Shown piece after piece: positions 35,250 through 44,519 of a stretch of 64,000 nucleotides of DNA. Below the pieces are notes generated by a model that did no database searches, was not told the DNA's origin, and saw nothing but the letters and a program-made list of their open reading frames with translations. Every line of letters begins with the position of its first letter. Within the stretch, counting starts at the first letter, position 1. Position numbers and translations under genes: made by a program. This DNA is from Castellaniella sp. (GTDB taxonomy: Bacteria > Pseudomonadota > Gammaproteobacteria > Burkholderiales > Burkholderiaceae_B): NCBI GenBank assembly GCA_019104865.1, contig JAHRWZ010000064.1, positions 41,883 to 105,882 of the forward strand, read 5' to 3'.

Positions 35250-35337
35250 TGGCGGAAGCGGTGAGATTCGAACTCACGAACGGTTTCCCGTTGCTGGTTT
35301 TCAAGACCAGTGCAATCGACCACTCTGCCACGCTTCC
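35250..35337 (-). tRNA. tRNA-Ser(UGA)
   Basis: The 88-nt gene has acceptor GGAAGCG/CGCTTCC, anticodon stem CTGGT/ACCAG with loop CTTGAAA (anticodon TGA), a long variable arm AACGGGAAACCGTT, T loop TTCGAAT and an encoded GCCA end. It is intact and not interrupted. It lies between the alcohol dehydrogenase and qor genes, transcribed against both. Confidence 0.96.
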
Positions 35338-35394
35338 CGGATGAAGACCGCAAGTGTAGCGCATAATCCAGGCTGGATACCGACAGGAACCCCC

Positions 35395-36375
35395 ATGAAA
35401 GCCATTGAAATCACCAAGCCCGGCGGCCCGGACGTCCTGCGTCTGGTGGATCGCCCGACCCTTGTTCCAGGCCCCGGAGAAGTCCTGATCGAGGTCGAAG
35501 CCGCCGGGGTCAACCGGCCCGATGTTTTTCAGCGCCAGGGCAGCTACCCGCCTCCCGATGGAGCGTCCGACCTGCCGGGGCTGGAAGTGGCCGGCCGCAT
35601 CGTCAGCGGCGACCCGGAATCGGCTGGTCTGAGGATCGGCGACGATGTCTGTGCCCTGATCGCGGGCGGTGGCTATGCGCAGTACTGCGTGGCACCGGCC
35701 GGCCAGTGCCTGCCCGTCCCGTCCGGCCTTTCGATGACCGAGGCGGCGGCGCTGCCCGAAACCTATTTCACCGTCTGGAGCAACGTTTTCGATCGCGCAG
35801 CGCTGGCATCCGGCGAAACGCTGCTGGTCCATGGCGGAGCCAGCGGCATCGGCACGACAGCCATCACCCTGGCGCGGGCGTTCGGCCACGCGGTCTACGC
35901 CACGGCGGGCAGCGACGACCGGGTCCAGGCCATCGAAGCGCTGGGCTGCACGCACGGCATCAATTACCGCACCCAGGATTTCGTCGAGGAGATCCGGACA
36001 CTGACGGACGGACGCGGCGTGGACGTGATCCTGGACATGGTGGCGGGCGACTATTTGCCGCGCAATATCGAAACACTGGCGGACGACGGGCGGCTGGTGA
36101 TCATCGCGCAGCTAGGGGGCAGGCGCGGCACCCTGGACTGTCGTGAAGTCATGCGCCGCCGGCTGACGGTGACGGGCTCGACGCTGCGCGCCCGCCCTGT
36201 CGCCGTCAAGGCCACCATCGCACGGGCGCTGCGTGAACGCGTCTGGCCGCTACTGGAAGCCGGCGTCATCCGGCCACGGATCCACGCCACTTTTCCGCTG
36301 GCCGATGCGGCCCTTGCCCACACGATGATGGATGCCGGCGAGCAAATCGGGAAAATCGTTCTGCTGACCCGATGA
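35395..36375 (+). CDS. qor: NAD(P)H:quinone oxidoreductase, zeta-crystallin type
   Basis: The 326-residue medium-chain reductase lacks zinc ligands. It has the quinone reductase start MKAIEITKPGGPDVL, the VNRPDVFQRQGSYPPP block, and the nucleotide loop VHGGASGIGTTAITLARAFG of the PIG3/QOR group. It reduces quinones with NAD(P)H. The start at 35395 is the family start. It converges on pnp with a bidirectional terminator between. In related genomes a gene of this type also sits beside pnp. Confidence 0.9.
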   Translation: MKAIEITKPGGPDVLRLVDRPTLVPGPGEVLIEVEAAGVNRPDVFQRQGSYPPPDGASDLPGLEVAGRIVSGDPESAGLRIGDDVCALIAGGGYAQYCVAPAGQCLPVPSGLSMTEAAALPETYFTVWSNVFDRAALASGETLLVHGGASGIGTTAITLARAFGHAVYATAGSDDRVQAIEALGCTHGINYRTQDFVEEIRTLTDGRGVDVILDMVAGDYLPRNIETLADDGRLVIIAQLGGRRGTLDCREVMRRRLTVTGSTLRARPVAVKATIARALRERVWPLLEAGVIRPRIHATFPLADAALAHTMMDAGEQIGKIVLLTR

Positions 36376-36461
36376 GCGATATTGCCATCTTGGCGGTATG
36401 ACAAAGCGGGATGCGACCAGGGCCGGGCTGGCGGCATCCCGATCGGGGGTCCGGCCCAAGC

Positions 36462-36489
36462 AAAAAGGCGCCCCGAAGAGCGCCTTTTT
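36462..36489. terminator. Bidirectional terminator between qor and pnp
   Basis: AAAAAGGCGC (36462-36471) and GCGCCTTTTT (36480-36489) form a perfect 10-bp stem with an 8-nt loop, with A and T runs on both sides. It serves the convergent qor (plus) and pnp (minus) transcripts. Confidence 0.92.
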
Positions 36490-36529
36490 GCCAACCGGGC
36501 GGGCCAGACCGCCCGGTGCGACGAACCGC

Positions 36530-38674
36530 TTATTCGGCAGGCGTCGGGGCGGCGGGGCCGCCCTGGGCTTCGATGCCGCCGATGGCCTTCACCGACAGGC
36601 GCAGGCGGCCGCGATCATCGGCCTCGATGACCTTGACGCGGACCGACTGGCCGACCTTCAGGACATCATTGATGTCGTTGATGCGGTAGTTGGCGATCTC
36701 GGAAATGTGCAGCAGGCCGTCGCGGCCCGGCAGCACCTGAACGATGGCGCCGAAGTCCAGCAGACGCTGCACGGTGCCCTGGTATTCCTGACCGACTTCC
36801 ACATCGGCGGTCAGTTCCTTGATGCGGCGCTCGGCTTCATGCGCACGATCCAGGTCGGCACTGGCGATTGTGATGCTGCCATCGTCGCTGATGTCGATCT
36901 GGCAGCCGGTTTCCTCGGTCAGGGCACGGATGGTGGCGCCACCCTTGCCGATCACGTCGCGGATCTTTTCCGGGTTGATCTTGAGCCGCAGCATACGCGG
37001 CGCGAAGTCGGACAATTCGGTACGGGAGCCGTCGATGGCTTCACGCATCTTGCCCAGAATGTGCAGGCGGCCTTCACGGGCCTGGGCCAGCGCCACCTGC
37101 ATGATTTCCTTGGTGATGCCCTGGATCTTGATGTCCATCTGCAGGGCGGTCACGCCGGTAACCGTGCCGGTGACCTTGAAGTCCATATCGCCCAGGTGAT
37201 CCTCGTCGCCCAGGATGTCGGTCAGCACGGCGAACTTGCCGCCTTCCTTGATCAGGCCCATGGCCACACCGGCCACGTGGTCCTTGATCGGCACGCCCGC
37301 GTCCATCATCGACAGGCTGCCGCCGCAGACGGATGCCATGGAGGAGGAACCATTCGATTCCGTGATTTCGGACACCAGACGCAGGGTGTACTGGAATTCA
37401 TCGGCGGCGGGCAGCAGCGGCAACAGGGCGCGCTTGGCCAGGCGGCCATGACCGATCTCGCGGCGCTTGGGCACCCCGAAACGACCCGTTTCGCCCGTGG
37501 CGAACGGCGGCATGTTGTAGTGCAACATGAAACGGTCACGGTATTCGCCCATGATCGAATCGATGATCTGCTCGTCCTGCTTGGTGCCCAGCGTGGTGAC
37601 CACCAGCGCCTGGGTTTCACCCCGGGTGAACAGGGCCGAACCGTGGGCTCGCGGCAGCACGCCCAGGCGGATGCTGATCGGACGCACCGTGCGCGTGTCG
37701 CGCCCGTCGATACGCGGTTCGCCGTTCAGGACCTGACCGCGCACGATCTCGGATTCCAGTGCGAACAGCATGTTCTCGACTTCGACATTGTCCGGCGCCG
37801 CATCGCCACGCGCCGCAGCGTGTTCGGCGAGCTTGGCCTTGACATCGGCATACACCTGACGCAGCCGGGTAGTGCGTTCCTGCTTGTTACGCAGCTGATA
37901 GACAGCCTGCAGCGGTTCGAAGGCAGCGGCACGCACGGCCGTGGCCAGCGCTTCGTTGCGCGGGGCGGGCTGCCAGTCCCATTCGGGCTTGCCGGCTTCG
38001 GCCACCAGTTCATGAATGGCGTTGATGCAGGCCTGCATCTGTTCATGCCCAAACACCACGGCACCCAGCATGACGTCTTCCGGCAGCTGCTTGGCTTCGG
38101 ATTCGACCATCAGCACGGCCGCTTCGGTGCCGGCGACCACCAGGTCCAGTTGGGATTGCTCGCGCACCTGCGTGGTGCTGGGGTTCAGGACGTACTGACC
38201 GTCGATGTAACCGACGCGCACCGCGCCCACCGGCCCATTGAAGGGGATGCCGGAGATGGCCAGCGCCGCCGATGCGCCGATCATCGCGGGGATGTCGGGG
38301 TCGATCTCGGGATTGACCGACAGGGTATGGATGATGACCTGGACGTCGTTATAGAAGCCCTCTGGGAACAAGGGCCGCAGCGGACGGTCGATCAGACGCG
38401 ATGTCAGGGTTTCTTTTTCCGAGGGCTTGCCCTCGCGTTTGAAGAAGCCGCCCGGGATCTTGCCGGCGGCATAGGTCTTTTCAACGTAATCGACGGTCAG
38501 CGGGAAAAAATCCTGGCCGGGCTTGGCGGTACGGGCCGCGACGACAGTGGCCAGAACAACCGTGTCATCGACGGAAACCAGCACGGCACCGGACGCCTGG
38601 CGGGCGATCTCGCCGGTTTCCAGAACCACGGTGTGCTCACCGTACTGGAACGACTTGCTCACTTTATTGAACAT
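36530..38674 (-). CDS. pnp: Polynucleotide phosphorylase
   Basis: The 714-residue enzyme degrades RNA phosphorolytically from the 3' end. Two RNase PH-like domains (the first starting after [20 protein letters not shown]) are followed by a KH domain (about 555-615, [20 protein letters not shown]) and an S1 domain (about 622-695, [20 protein letters not shown]). The start ATG at 38674 has AAGGA eight bases upstream; a GTG just before it is possible. rpsO is upstream on the same strand with a hairpin between, the classic rpsO-pnp order. Confidence 0.97.
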   Translation of the reverse strand: MFNKVSKSFQYGEHTVVLETGEIARQASGAVLVSVDDTVVLATVVAARTAKPGQDFFPLTVDYVEKTYAAGKIPGGFFKREGKPSEKETLTSRLIDRPLRPLFPEGFYNDVQVIIHTLSVNPEIDPDIPAMIGASAALAISGIPFNGPVGAVRVGYIDGQYVLNPSTTQVREQSQLDLVVAGTEAAVLMVESEAKQLPEDVMLGAVVFGHEQMQACINAIHELVAEAGKPEWDWQPAPRNEALATAVRAAAFEPLQAVYQLRNKQERTTRLRQVYADVKAKLAEHAAARGDAAPDNVEVENMLFALESEIVRGQVLNGEPRIDGRDTRTVRPISIRLGVLPRAHGSALFTRGETQALVVTTLGTKQDEQIIDSIMGEYRDRFMLHYNMPPFATGETGRFGVPKRREIGHGRLAKRALLPLLPAADEFQYTLRLVSEITESNGSSSMASVCGGSLSMMDAGVPIKDHVAGVAMGLIKEGGKFAVLTDILGDEDHLGDMDFKVTGTVTGVTALQMDIKIQGITKEIMQVALAQAREGRLHILGKMREAIDGSRTELSDFAPRMLRLKINPEKIRDVIGKGGATIRALTEETGCQIDISDDGSITIASADLDRAHEAERRIKELTADVEVGQEYQGTVQRLLDFGAIVQVLPGRDGLLHISEIANYRINDINDVLKVGQSVRVKVIEADDRGRLRLSVKAIGGIEAQGGPAAPTPAE

Positions 38675-38690
38675 CACATTATCCTTCTAA

Positions 38691-38734
38691 CAAAAAACCG
38701 TGCACTCCGCGCATCGGATCGCGGCGTACACGGT
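38691..38734 (-). terminator. rpsO-pnp intergenic hairpin with T run
   Basis: On the minus strand a 15-bp stem (ACCGTGTACGCCGCG against CGCGGAGTGCACGGT, with two G-U pairs) is followed by TTTTTT and then the pnp ribosome site. It can end part of the rpsO transcripts and may also be an RNase III-type processing hairpin in the pnp leader, as in E. coli. Confidence 0.8.
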
Positions 38735-38763
38735 TCGTACACGGGGAGCCAGGCCCCGGGGCA

Positions 38764-39033
38764 TTACTTGCGCAGACCGAGTTTTTCGATCAGTGCACGA
38801 TAGGAATCCGGGTTGCGGCCCTTCAGGTAATCGAGCAGCTTGCGGCGACGGCTGACCATACGCAGCAGGCCACGACGCGAATGGTGGTCTTTCGTGTGGG
38901 CTTTGAAGTGGCCGGTCAGCTCATTGATGCGGGCGGTCAGCAAGGCGACCTGGACTTCGGGGGACCCGGTGTCGCCAGCGGCGCGCTGGAATTGCGACAC
39001 GATGTCGGATTTGACGATATCAGCAACAGACAT
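38764..39033 (-). CDS. rpsO: 30S ribosomal protein S15
   Basis: The 89-residue protein matches S15 in length and motifs: [60 protein letters not shown] and the LGLRK end. It binds 16S rRNA at the central domain junction and is needed for subunit joining. The gene precedes pnp. A TATAAT element at 39122-39127 (read on the minus strand) could be part of its promoter. Confidence 0.97.
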   Translation of the reverse strand: MSVADIVKSDIVSQFQRAAGDTGSPEVQVALLTARINELTGHFKAHTKDHHSRRGLLRMVSRRRKLLDYLKGRNPDSYRALIEKLGLRK

Positions 39034-39086
39034 GCTTTTAAACCTCAGGGACAGGCGGCAGCACCGAGGCGCGCTGCCGTGAAATG

Positions 39087-39113
39087 AAAAAAAACGCCAC
39101 GCAATCCGTGGCG
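39087..39113 (-). terminator. Terminator of the psd-pssA transcript
   Basis: On the minus strand CGCCACG-GATTG-CGTGGCG is followed by eight T residues. It lies 85 bp after the pssA stop and just before rpsO. It separates the phospholipid genes from the rpsO-pnp unit. Confidence 0.88.
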
Positions 39114-39198
39114 CATCCGGGATTATAGCGGATTCGACTCTGCCCCGTATGCGGGGCAGAAACCCCGGGAAGGATGTCGCGACCTGGGGCCGTTCTGA

Positions 39199-39960
39199 TC
39201 AAAGGTCGTCCGTACCGCGCATCCGGGCCCCCAGCCGACGGGCCCGGCGTACCCGCCACAGCCAGACAAGCCAGCCTGACAGGCTGTAGAGCACGAACAG
39301 CAGGAACAGCACCACGGGTGGGTCGCTGGACACGAAGACGAACACAGCGACGACGAGCAGCATGACCCAGAACGGCACGCTGCGGCCCAGCGCAAAAGAC
39401 TTGCCGCTGAAGAACGGCGCGTTGGACACCATCGCAATCCCGGCATAGACAGTCACGGCAAAGGCGGCCCAGGGGATGAGCCCGTCGGATAGCGACAGTT
39501 TGTTGTCCACCGACAGCCAGACAAAACCGGCGACCAATGCGGCGGCGGCCGGGCTGGGCAGCCCCTGAAAGTACTGCTTGTCGACCTTGCCGATGTTGGC
39601 GTTGAACCGCGCCAGGCGCAGCGCCGCCCCGACCACGTAAACGAAAGCCGCCAGCCAGCCCCAGCGGCCCAGCCCCTGAAGCGACCATTCATACATGACC
39701 AGCGCGGGCGCCATGCCGAAGGAAATCATGTCCGCCAGCGAATCGTACTGTTCGCCAAAAGCGGACTGCGTGTTCGTCAGCCGCGCCACCCGCCCGTCCA
39801 TGCTGTCAAAGACCATGGCCAGGAACACCGCGATGGCGGCGACTTCGAAGTGCTGGTTCATGGCCTGTACGACGGCATAGAAGCCCGCGAACAGGTTGGC
39901 GGTGGTGAACGCGTTCGGCAGCAGATAAATGCTGCGGCGGCGCTGTCTTTCGTCAGGCAT
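39199..39960 (-). CDS. pssA: Phosphatidylserine synthase (CDP-alcohol transferase)
   Basis: The 253-residue membrane enzyme joins CDP-diacylglycerol and serine. The CDP-alcohol phosphotransferase motif is complete: D52, D55-G56, A59-R60, G69, D73 and D77 (DSMDGRVAR, then GEQYDSLAD). It has about seven membrane helices. The start at 39960 lies four bases after the psd stop; an ATG at 39981 inside psd is the alternative. With psd it makes phosphatidylethanolamine. Confidence 0.94.
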   Translation of the reverse strand: MPDERQRRRSIYLLPNAFTTANLFAGFYAVVQAMNQHFEVAAIAVFLAMVFDSMDGRVARLTNTQSAFGEQYDSLADMISFGMAPALVMYEWSLQGLGRWGWLAAFVYVVGAALRLARFNANIGKVDKQYFQGLPSPAAAALVAGFVWLSVDNKLSLSDGLIPWAAFAVTVYAGIAMVSNAPFFSGKSFALGRSVPFWVMLLVVAVFVFVSSDPPVVLFLLFVLYSLSGWLVWLWRVRRARRLGARMRGTDDL

Positions 39961-39964
39961 GGGC

Positions 39965-40645
39965 TCAGGGTGTGGAATCATTATCACGGGAGTGGGCAGG
40001 GAGCTCGGCCAGCACGGTGCTGGTGGCCTTGACCTTGTCGCCGATGGCGACCCGGGGCCGGCTTCCTGGGGGCAAGTATACGTCCACCCGCGAGCCGAAC
40101 CGGATGAAACCGTAGCGCTGCCCGGCATACAGAGACTGCCCGATCCGAGCGTGGCACAGGATGCGCTTGGCGACCAGACCCGCGACCTGCACGGCGGTCA
40201 CCGTCTGTCCGTCAGTGGTTTCCAGAACCATGGCGTTGCGCTCGTTTTCCAGCGAGGCCTTGTCCAGCGCGGCGTTGAAGAACTTGCCCGGAAAATATTC
40301 GATCGACTGGACGGCACCATCGACCGGCACCCGATTCGAGTGCACGTTGAACACATTCATGAAAACGCTGATCTTCAAGGCCTGACGACCACCGGCATAG
40401 GGATCCACTGCGTCTTCGACGCAAACGATGCGCCCATCGGCCGGACACAACACCAGCCCCTGCCCTTCCGGCGCCTCGCGGGCGGGATCGCGGAAGAACT
40501 GCAGCGCAAACAGCGCGAAGATCCAGAACGGAATGGATGCCCAGGCCGACCAGGCACTGACCAGCACGGCCACAATGACGGCACCGATCAGAATGAGCCA
40601 GCCCTCGCGGGCGATGACGGGATGTGGGTAAGGAGGGATTTTCAT
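39965..40645 (-). CDS. psd: Phosphatidylserine decarboxylase proenzyme
   Basis: The 226-residue pyruvoyl enzyme of the short type converts phosphatidylserine to phosphatidylethanolamine. Self-cleavage would occur at G184-S185 in RFGSRVDVY. Two N-terminal membrane helices (about 16-32 and 36-51), then FRDPARE and the core [18 protein letters not shown] are visible. The start at 40645 has AAGGAGGG upstream at good spacing. It is followed directly by pssA, so substrate and product steps are coexpressed. Confidence 0.95.
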   Translation of the reverse strand: MKIPPYPHPVIAREGWLILIGAVIVAVLVSAWSAWASIPFWIFALFALQFFRDPAREAPEGQGLVLCPADGRIVCVEDAVDPYAGGRQALKISVFMNVFNVHSNRVPVDGAVQSIEYFPGKFFNAALDKASLENERNAMVLETTDGQTVTAVQVAGLVAKRILCHARIGQSLYAGQRYGFIRFGSRVDVYLPPGSRPRVAIGDKVKATSTVLAELPAHSRDNDSTP

Positions 40646-40709
40646 GGTAGGCGCAAGAATAACCCAATTCAGGGTGTGGAATCGAACCAACCGGCGCCCA
40701 AAGAATGAA

Positions 40710-40739
40710 GGGCCGGCCTTCCTTCCGGAAGCCCGGCCC
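40710..40739 (-). terminator. Hairpin downstream of ilvC
   Basis: GGGCCGG-C-CTTCC-TTCC-GGAAG-C-CCGGCCC is an almost perfect 13-bp hairpin 21 bp after the ilvC stop. The downstream T run on the minus strand is poor (CATTCTTTGG). It probably ends or stabilises the ilvIHC transcript ahead of psd. Confidence 0.6.
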
Positions 40740-40759
40740 CCATGCGTGGTGGGCGACGC

Positions 40760-41794
<1,035 letters not shown>

Positions 41795-41814
41795 TTATTT
41801 GATTCTGGGCACTT

Positions 41815-42306
41815 CTATAGTTTGAGAACGCGTTCGCCGCGGCCCACGCCGGAGACCCCCGTGCGGACGGTCTCCAGGATGGCGCTGCGGTCCAGCGCGC
41901 CGATGAAGGCGGCGATTTTATCCTGCACGCCGGTGAGTTCGATGGTGTAGGTCTTGTCGGTGACATCGATGATCCGCCCCCGGAAGATCTCCGCCATGCG
42001 CTTCATTTCATCGCGTTCCTTGCCCACCGCGCGCACCTTGATGAGCATGAGCTCGCGTTCGACGTGCGGGCCTTCGGACAGGTCCACAACCTTGACGACA
42101 TCCACCAGCCGGTTCAGGTGCTTGGTGATCTGTTCGATGATTTCATCGGACCCCACCGTGACGATGGTCATGCGCGACAGCGTGACGTCTTCGGTGGGCG
42201 CCACGGTCAGAGTTTCGATGTTGTAGCCGCGAGCGGAAAACAGCCCCACGACCCGCGACAGGGCACCCGGTTCGTTTTCCAGCAAAACGGAAATGACGTG
42301 TTTCAT
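41815..42306 (-). CDS. ilvH: Acetolactate synthase small (regulatory) subunit
   Basis: The 163-residue protein starts MKHVISVLLENEPGALSRVV, an ACT domain that binds valine for feedback inhibition. It ends with the second ACT-like domain (DKTYTIELTGVQDKIAAFI). It activates the large subunit encoded 10 bp upstream. Length is standard. Confidence 0.96.
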   Translation of the reverse strand: MKHVISVLLENEPGALSRVVGLFSARGYNIETLTVAPTEDVTLSRMTIVTVGSDEIIEQITKHLNRLVDVVKVVDLSEGPHVERELMLIKVRAVGKERDEMKRMAEIFRGRIIDVTDKTYTIELTGVQDKIAAFIGALDRSAILETVRTGVSGVGRGERVLKL

Positions 42307-42316
42307 GGTTATCCCC

Positions 42317-44038
42317 TCACAGATCCTCGGAACCCAGCAGCATTTCGGTCAGGCCGCGACCGGCTTTGACCATGGGCCAGACGTTCTCGGTCTGATCCGT
42401 GATGAAGTCCATGAACACGAGACGGTCCTTGTATTTCGTGAACGCCTCGCGCAGCGCGGGCTCGACGTCGGTCGGCTTTTCGATGCGCATGCCGACATGG
42501 CCGTAGCTCTCGACGAGTTTCACGAAGTCCGGCAGGGCATCCACGTAGGATTCGGAATACCGCGAACCGTATTCGATCTGCTGCCACTGGCGCACCATGC
42601 CCAGGTACCGGTTGTTCAGGCACAGGATTTTGGGTGTCAGGCGATACTGGCTGCAGGTGGACAGTTCCTGGATGTTCATCTGGATGGAACCTTCGCCGGT
42701 GATCACGGCGACGTCTCGATCCGGATTGGCCATCTGCACCCCCATGGCGAACGGCAGGCCGACACCCATGGTGCCCAGCCCCCCGGAATTGATCCAGCGG
42801 CGAGGCTCCGGGAAGGGGTAATACTGGGCGGCCCACATCTGGTGCTGCCCCACGTCGGACGTCACGAACGCCTGGCCGCGGGTGACTTCCCAGAGTTTCT
42901 GCACCACGAACTGCGGCTTGATCACCGTGTCCGAGTGTTCATAGTCCAGGCACTTGCGGCCCCGCCAGGTGTCGATCTGCTTCCACCAGGCACCCAGCTG
43001 ATGTTCGGCGCTGCCCTGTTCGGCCAGCGACTGCGCATACAGACCGATCAGATCCTGCAGTACTTCGCGGACATCGCCCACGATGGGCACATCCACCCGC
43101 ACCCGCTTGGAGATCGAGGACGGATCGATGTCCACATGGATGATCTTGCGCGGCACCTGGGCAAAATGCTTCGGATTGCCAATGACGCGATCGTCGAAAC
43201 GCGCGCCGACGGCCAGCAGAACGTCGCAATTCTGCATGGCCATATTGGCTTCGTAGGTGCCATGCATACCGGGCATGCCCACGAATTGCGGGTCGGTGCC
43301 GGGGAACGCCCCCAGGCCCATGAGCGTCGTGGTGCACGGCGCCCCGGTCATGCGGACCAGCTTGCGCAGTTCGTCTGACGCATTCGAGAGCACGACCCCG
43401 CCCCCGGCGTAGATCATGGGCCGTTCGGCGGCCAGCAGCATCTGCACGGCCTTCTTGATCTGGCCCTGGTGCCCCTTGGTGACCGGCGCGTAGGAACGCA
43501 GCTGGGTCGGCCCACGCTTGGGCGTGTATTTGCAGATCGCGACGGAGACGTCCTTCGGGATGTCGACCAGCACCGGCCCGGGACGGCCGGAGCGCGCGAT
43601 GTAGAAGGCCCGGCGCAGGGTTTCGGCCAGGTCCTTGACGTCGCGCACCAGGAAATTGTGCTTGACGCAGGGCCGCGTGATGCCGACGGTGTCGCATTCC
43701 TGGAAGGCATCCTGGCCGATGGCGTTCGTAGGCACCTGACCGCTGATGATGACCATCGGGATCGAGTCCATATAGGCCGTCGCGATGCCGGTCACGGCAT
43801 TGGTCACGCCCGGGCCGCTGGTGACCAGGCAGACGCCGACTTTATCGGAGGATCGGGAATAGGCATCGGCTGCGTGAACCGCAGCCTGCTCGTGTCGCAC
43901 GAGGACGTGCTGGAATTTGTCTTGGTTGTAGATCGCGTCGTAGATGTAGAGGACCGCGCCGCCGGGGTAGCCAAACACATGGTCTACGCCTTCCTCGATC
44001 AGACAACGCACGACGATGTCGGCGCCATTGAGTTCCAT
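42317..44038 (-). CDS. ilvI: Acetolactate synthase large subunit
   Basis: The 573-residue thiamine diphosphate enzyme condenses pyruvate to acetolactate or acetohydroxybutyrate. The catalytic Glu is in LVRHEQAAVHAADAY, and the ThDP/Mg2+ motif begins ITGEGSIQMNIQELSTCSQY (with GEGS rather than the usual GDGS). FAD-domain segments such as GARFDDRV are present. The start at 44038 has AAAGGAAT upstream. It opens the ilvIHC operon behind a leader of at least 240 nt with a terminator-like hairpin. Confidence 0.96.
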   Translation of the reverse strand: MELNGADIVVRCLIEEGVDHVFGYPGGAVLYIYDAIYNQDKFQHVLVRHEQAAVHAADAYSRSSDKVGVCLVTSGPGVTNAVTGIATAYMDSIPMVIISGQVPTNAIGQDAFQECDTVGITRPCVKHNFLVRDVKDLAETLRRAFYIARSGRPGPVLVDIPKDVSVAICKYTPKRGPTQLRSYAPVTKGHQGQIKKAVQMLLAAERPMIYAGGGVVLSNASDELRKLVRMTGAPCTTTLMGLGAFPGTDPQFVGMPGMHGTYEANMAMQNCDVLLAVGARFDDRVIGNPKHFAQVPRKIIHVDIDPSSISKRVRVDVPIVGDVREVLQDLIGLYAQSLAEQGSAEHQLGAWWKQIDTWRGRKCLDYEHSDTVIKPQFVVQKLWEVTRGQAFVTSDVGQHQMWAAQYYPFPEPRRWINSGGLGTMGVGLPFAMGVQMANPDRDVAVITGEGSIQMNIQELSTCSQYRLTPKILCLNNRYLGMVRQWQQIEYGSRYSESYVDALPDFVKLVESYGHVGMRIEKPTDVEPALREAFTKYKDRLVFMDFITDQTENVWPMVKAGRGLTEMLLGSEDL

Positions 44039-44277
44039 GATGGATTCCTTTCTAACCTGTGCCATGCGCCAAGCGGCCATCCGGCCCGGGCCGGCACCGG
44101 TGATCCGCGACATGATCCGACGCTAGGCGATTCACGGAATCGCTGTGCCCGGACACCTCGTGGAACCAGCCCGCACCCCTTGGTACAGGACACTCGCGCC
44201 GTCAGGCGCAACGTGGTGGAAACGGACGCTCCGGACCACGCTTGTGGCGCATCCTGGAGCATAAATAATGGAAGACG

Positions 44278-44303
44278 AAAAAACCCGGGCGTGTGACCCG
44301 GGT
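44278..44303 (-). promoter_or_regulatory. Attenuator-like terminator in the ilvIHC leader
   Basis: On the minus strand ACCCGGG-TCACACG-CCCGGGT is followed by TTTTTT: a full intrinsic terminator 240 nt before ilvI and pointing toward it. A terminator there only makes sense if transcripts start upstream of it, so it is a candidate attenuator of the operon. A nearby upstream hairpin around CCCGCATCGGG may compete. Confidence 0.6.
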
Positions 44304-44313
44304 GTTCGCCACA

Positions 44314-44367
44314 TCAGCCAACCCCGATGCGGGATGACCAAGCGGCTAATTTACCGCGTTGCAACAT
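44314..44367 (-). CDS. Possible 17-codon ilv leader peptide
   Basis: An ATG at 44367 opens MLQRGKLAAWSSRIGVG and stops 10 nt before the attenuator-like hairpin, the usual geometry of a leader peptide. Leu, Ile and Val are each present, but not in a run, and there is no clear ribosome site. Weak support only. Confidence 0.22.
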   Translation of the reverse strand: MLQRGKLAAWSSRIGVG

Positions 44368-44519
44368 GGGCTGCAAGCGATGAACGCGCGACGACTGGCC
44401 AGGAGGATCGGCCGCTAGATCCCTTCGCCAGGAAAACCCTGGTTCGCCCACACGTGCACCCCGGGATTTCCTATACTTCCCCCATTGTTGTCCAACATGG
44501 CCTTCCGGATCCCGGCTGC

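Larger units (their letters stand above)
44039..44519. other. Intergenic region ilvI/FUSC gene (481 bp)
   Basis: This gap lies between divergent ilvI and the FUSC gene. It contains the ilv leader with the hairpin at 44278-44303 and a possible short leader frame at 44314-44367. On the plus side I find no clear promoter for the FUSC gene. No other gene is supported. Confidence 0.6.

Noticed and set aside
36398..38803. An 801-codon open frame antisense to pnp
   Set aside because: The composition is the mirror of a high-GC gene and no domain is visible; pnp is certain.
39139..39160. Perfect inverted repeat TCTGCCCCG/CGGGGCAGA between pssA and rpsO
   Set aside because: It lacks a T run, and the clear terminator is at 39087-39113; it may only be a stabilising hairpin.
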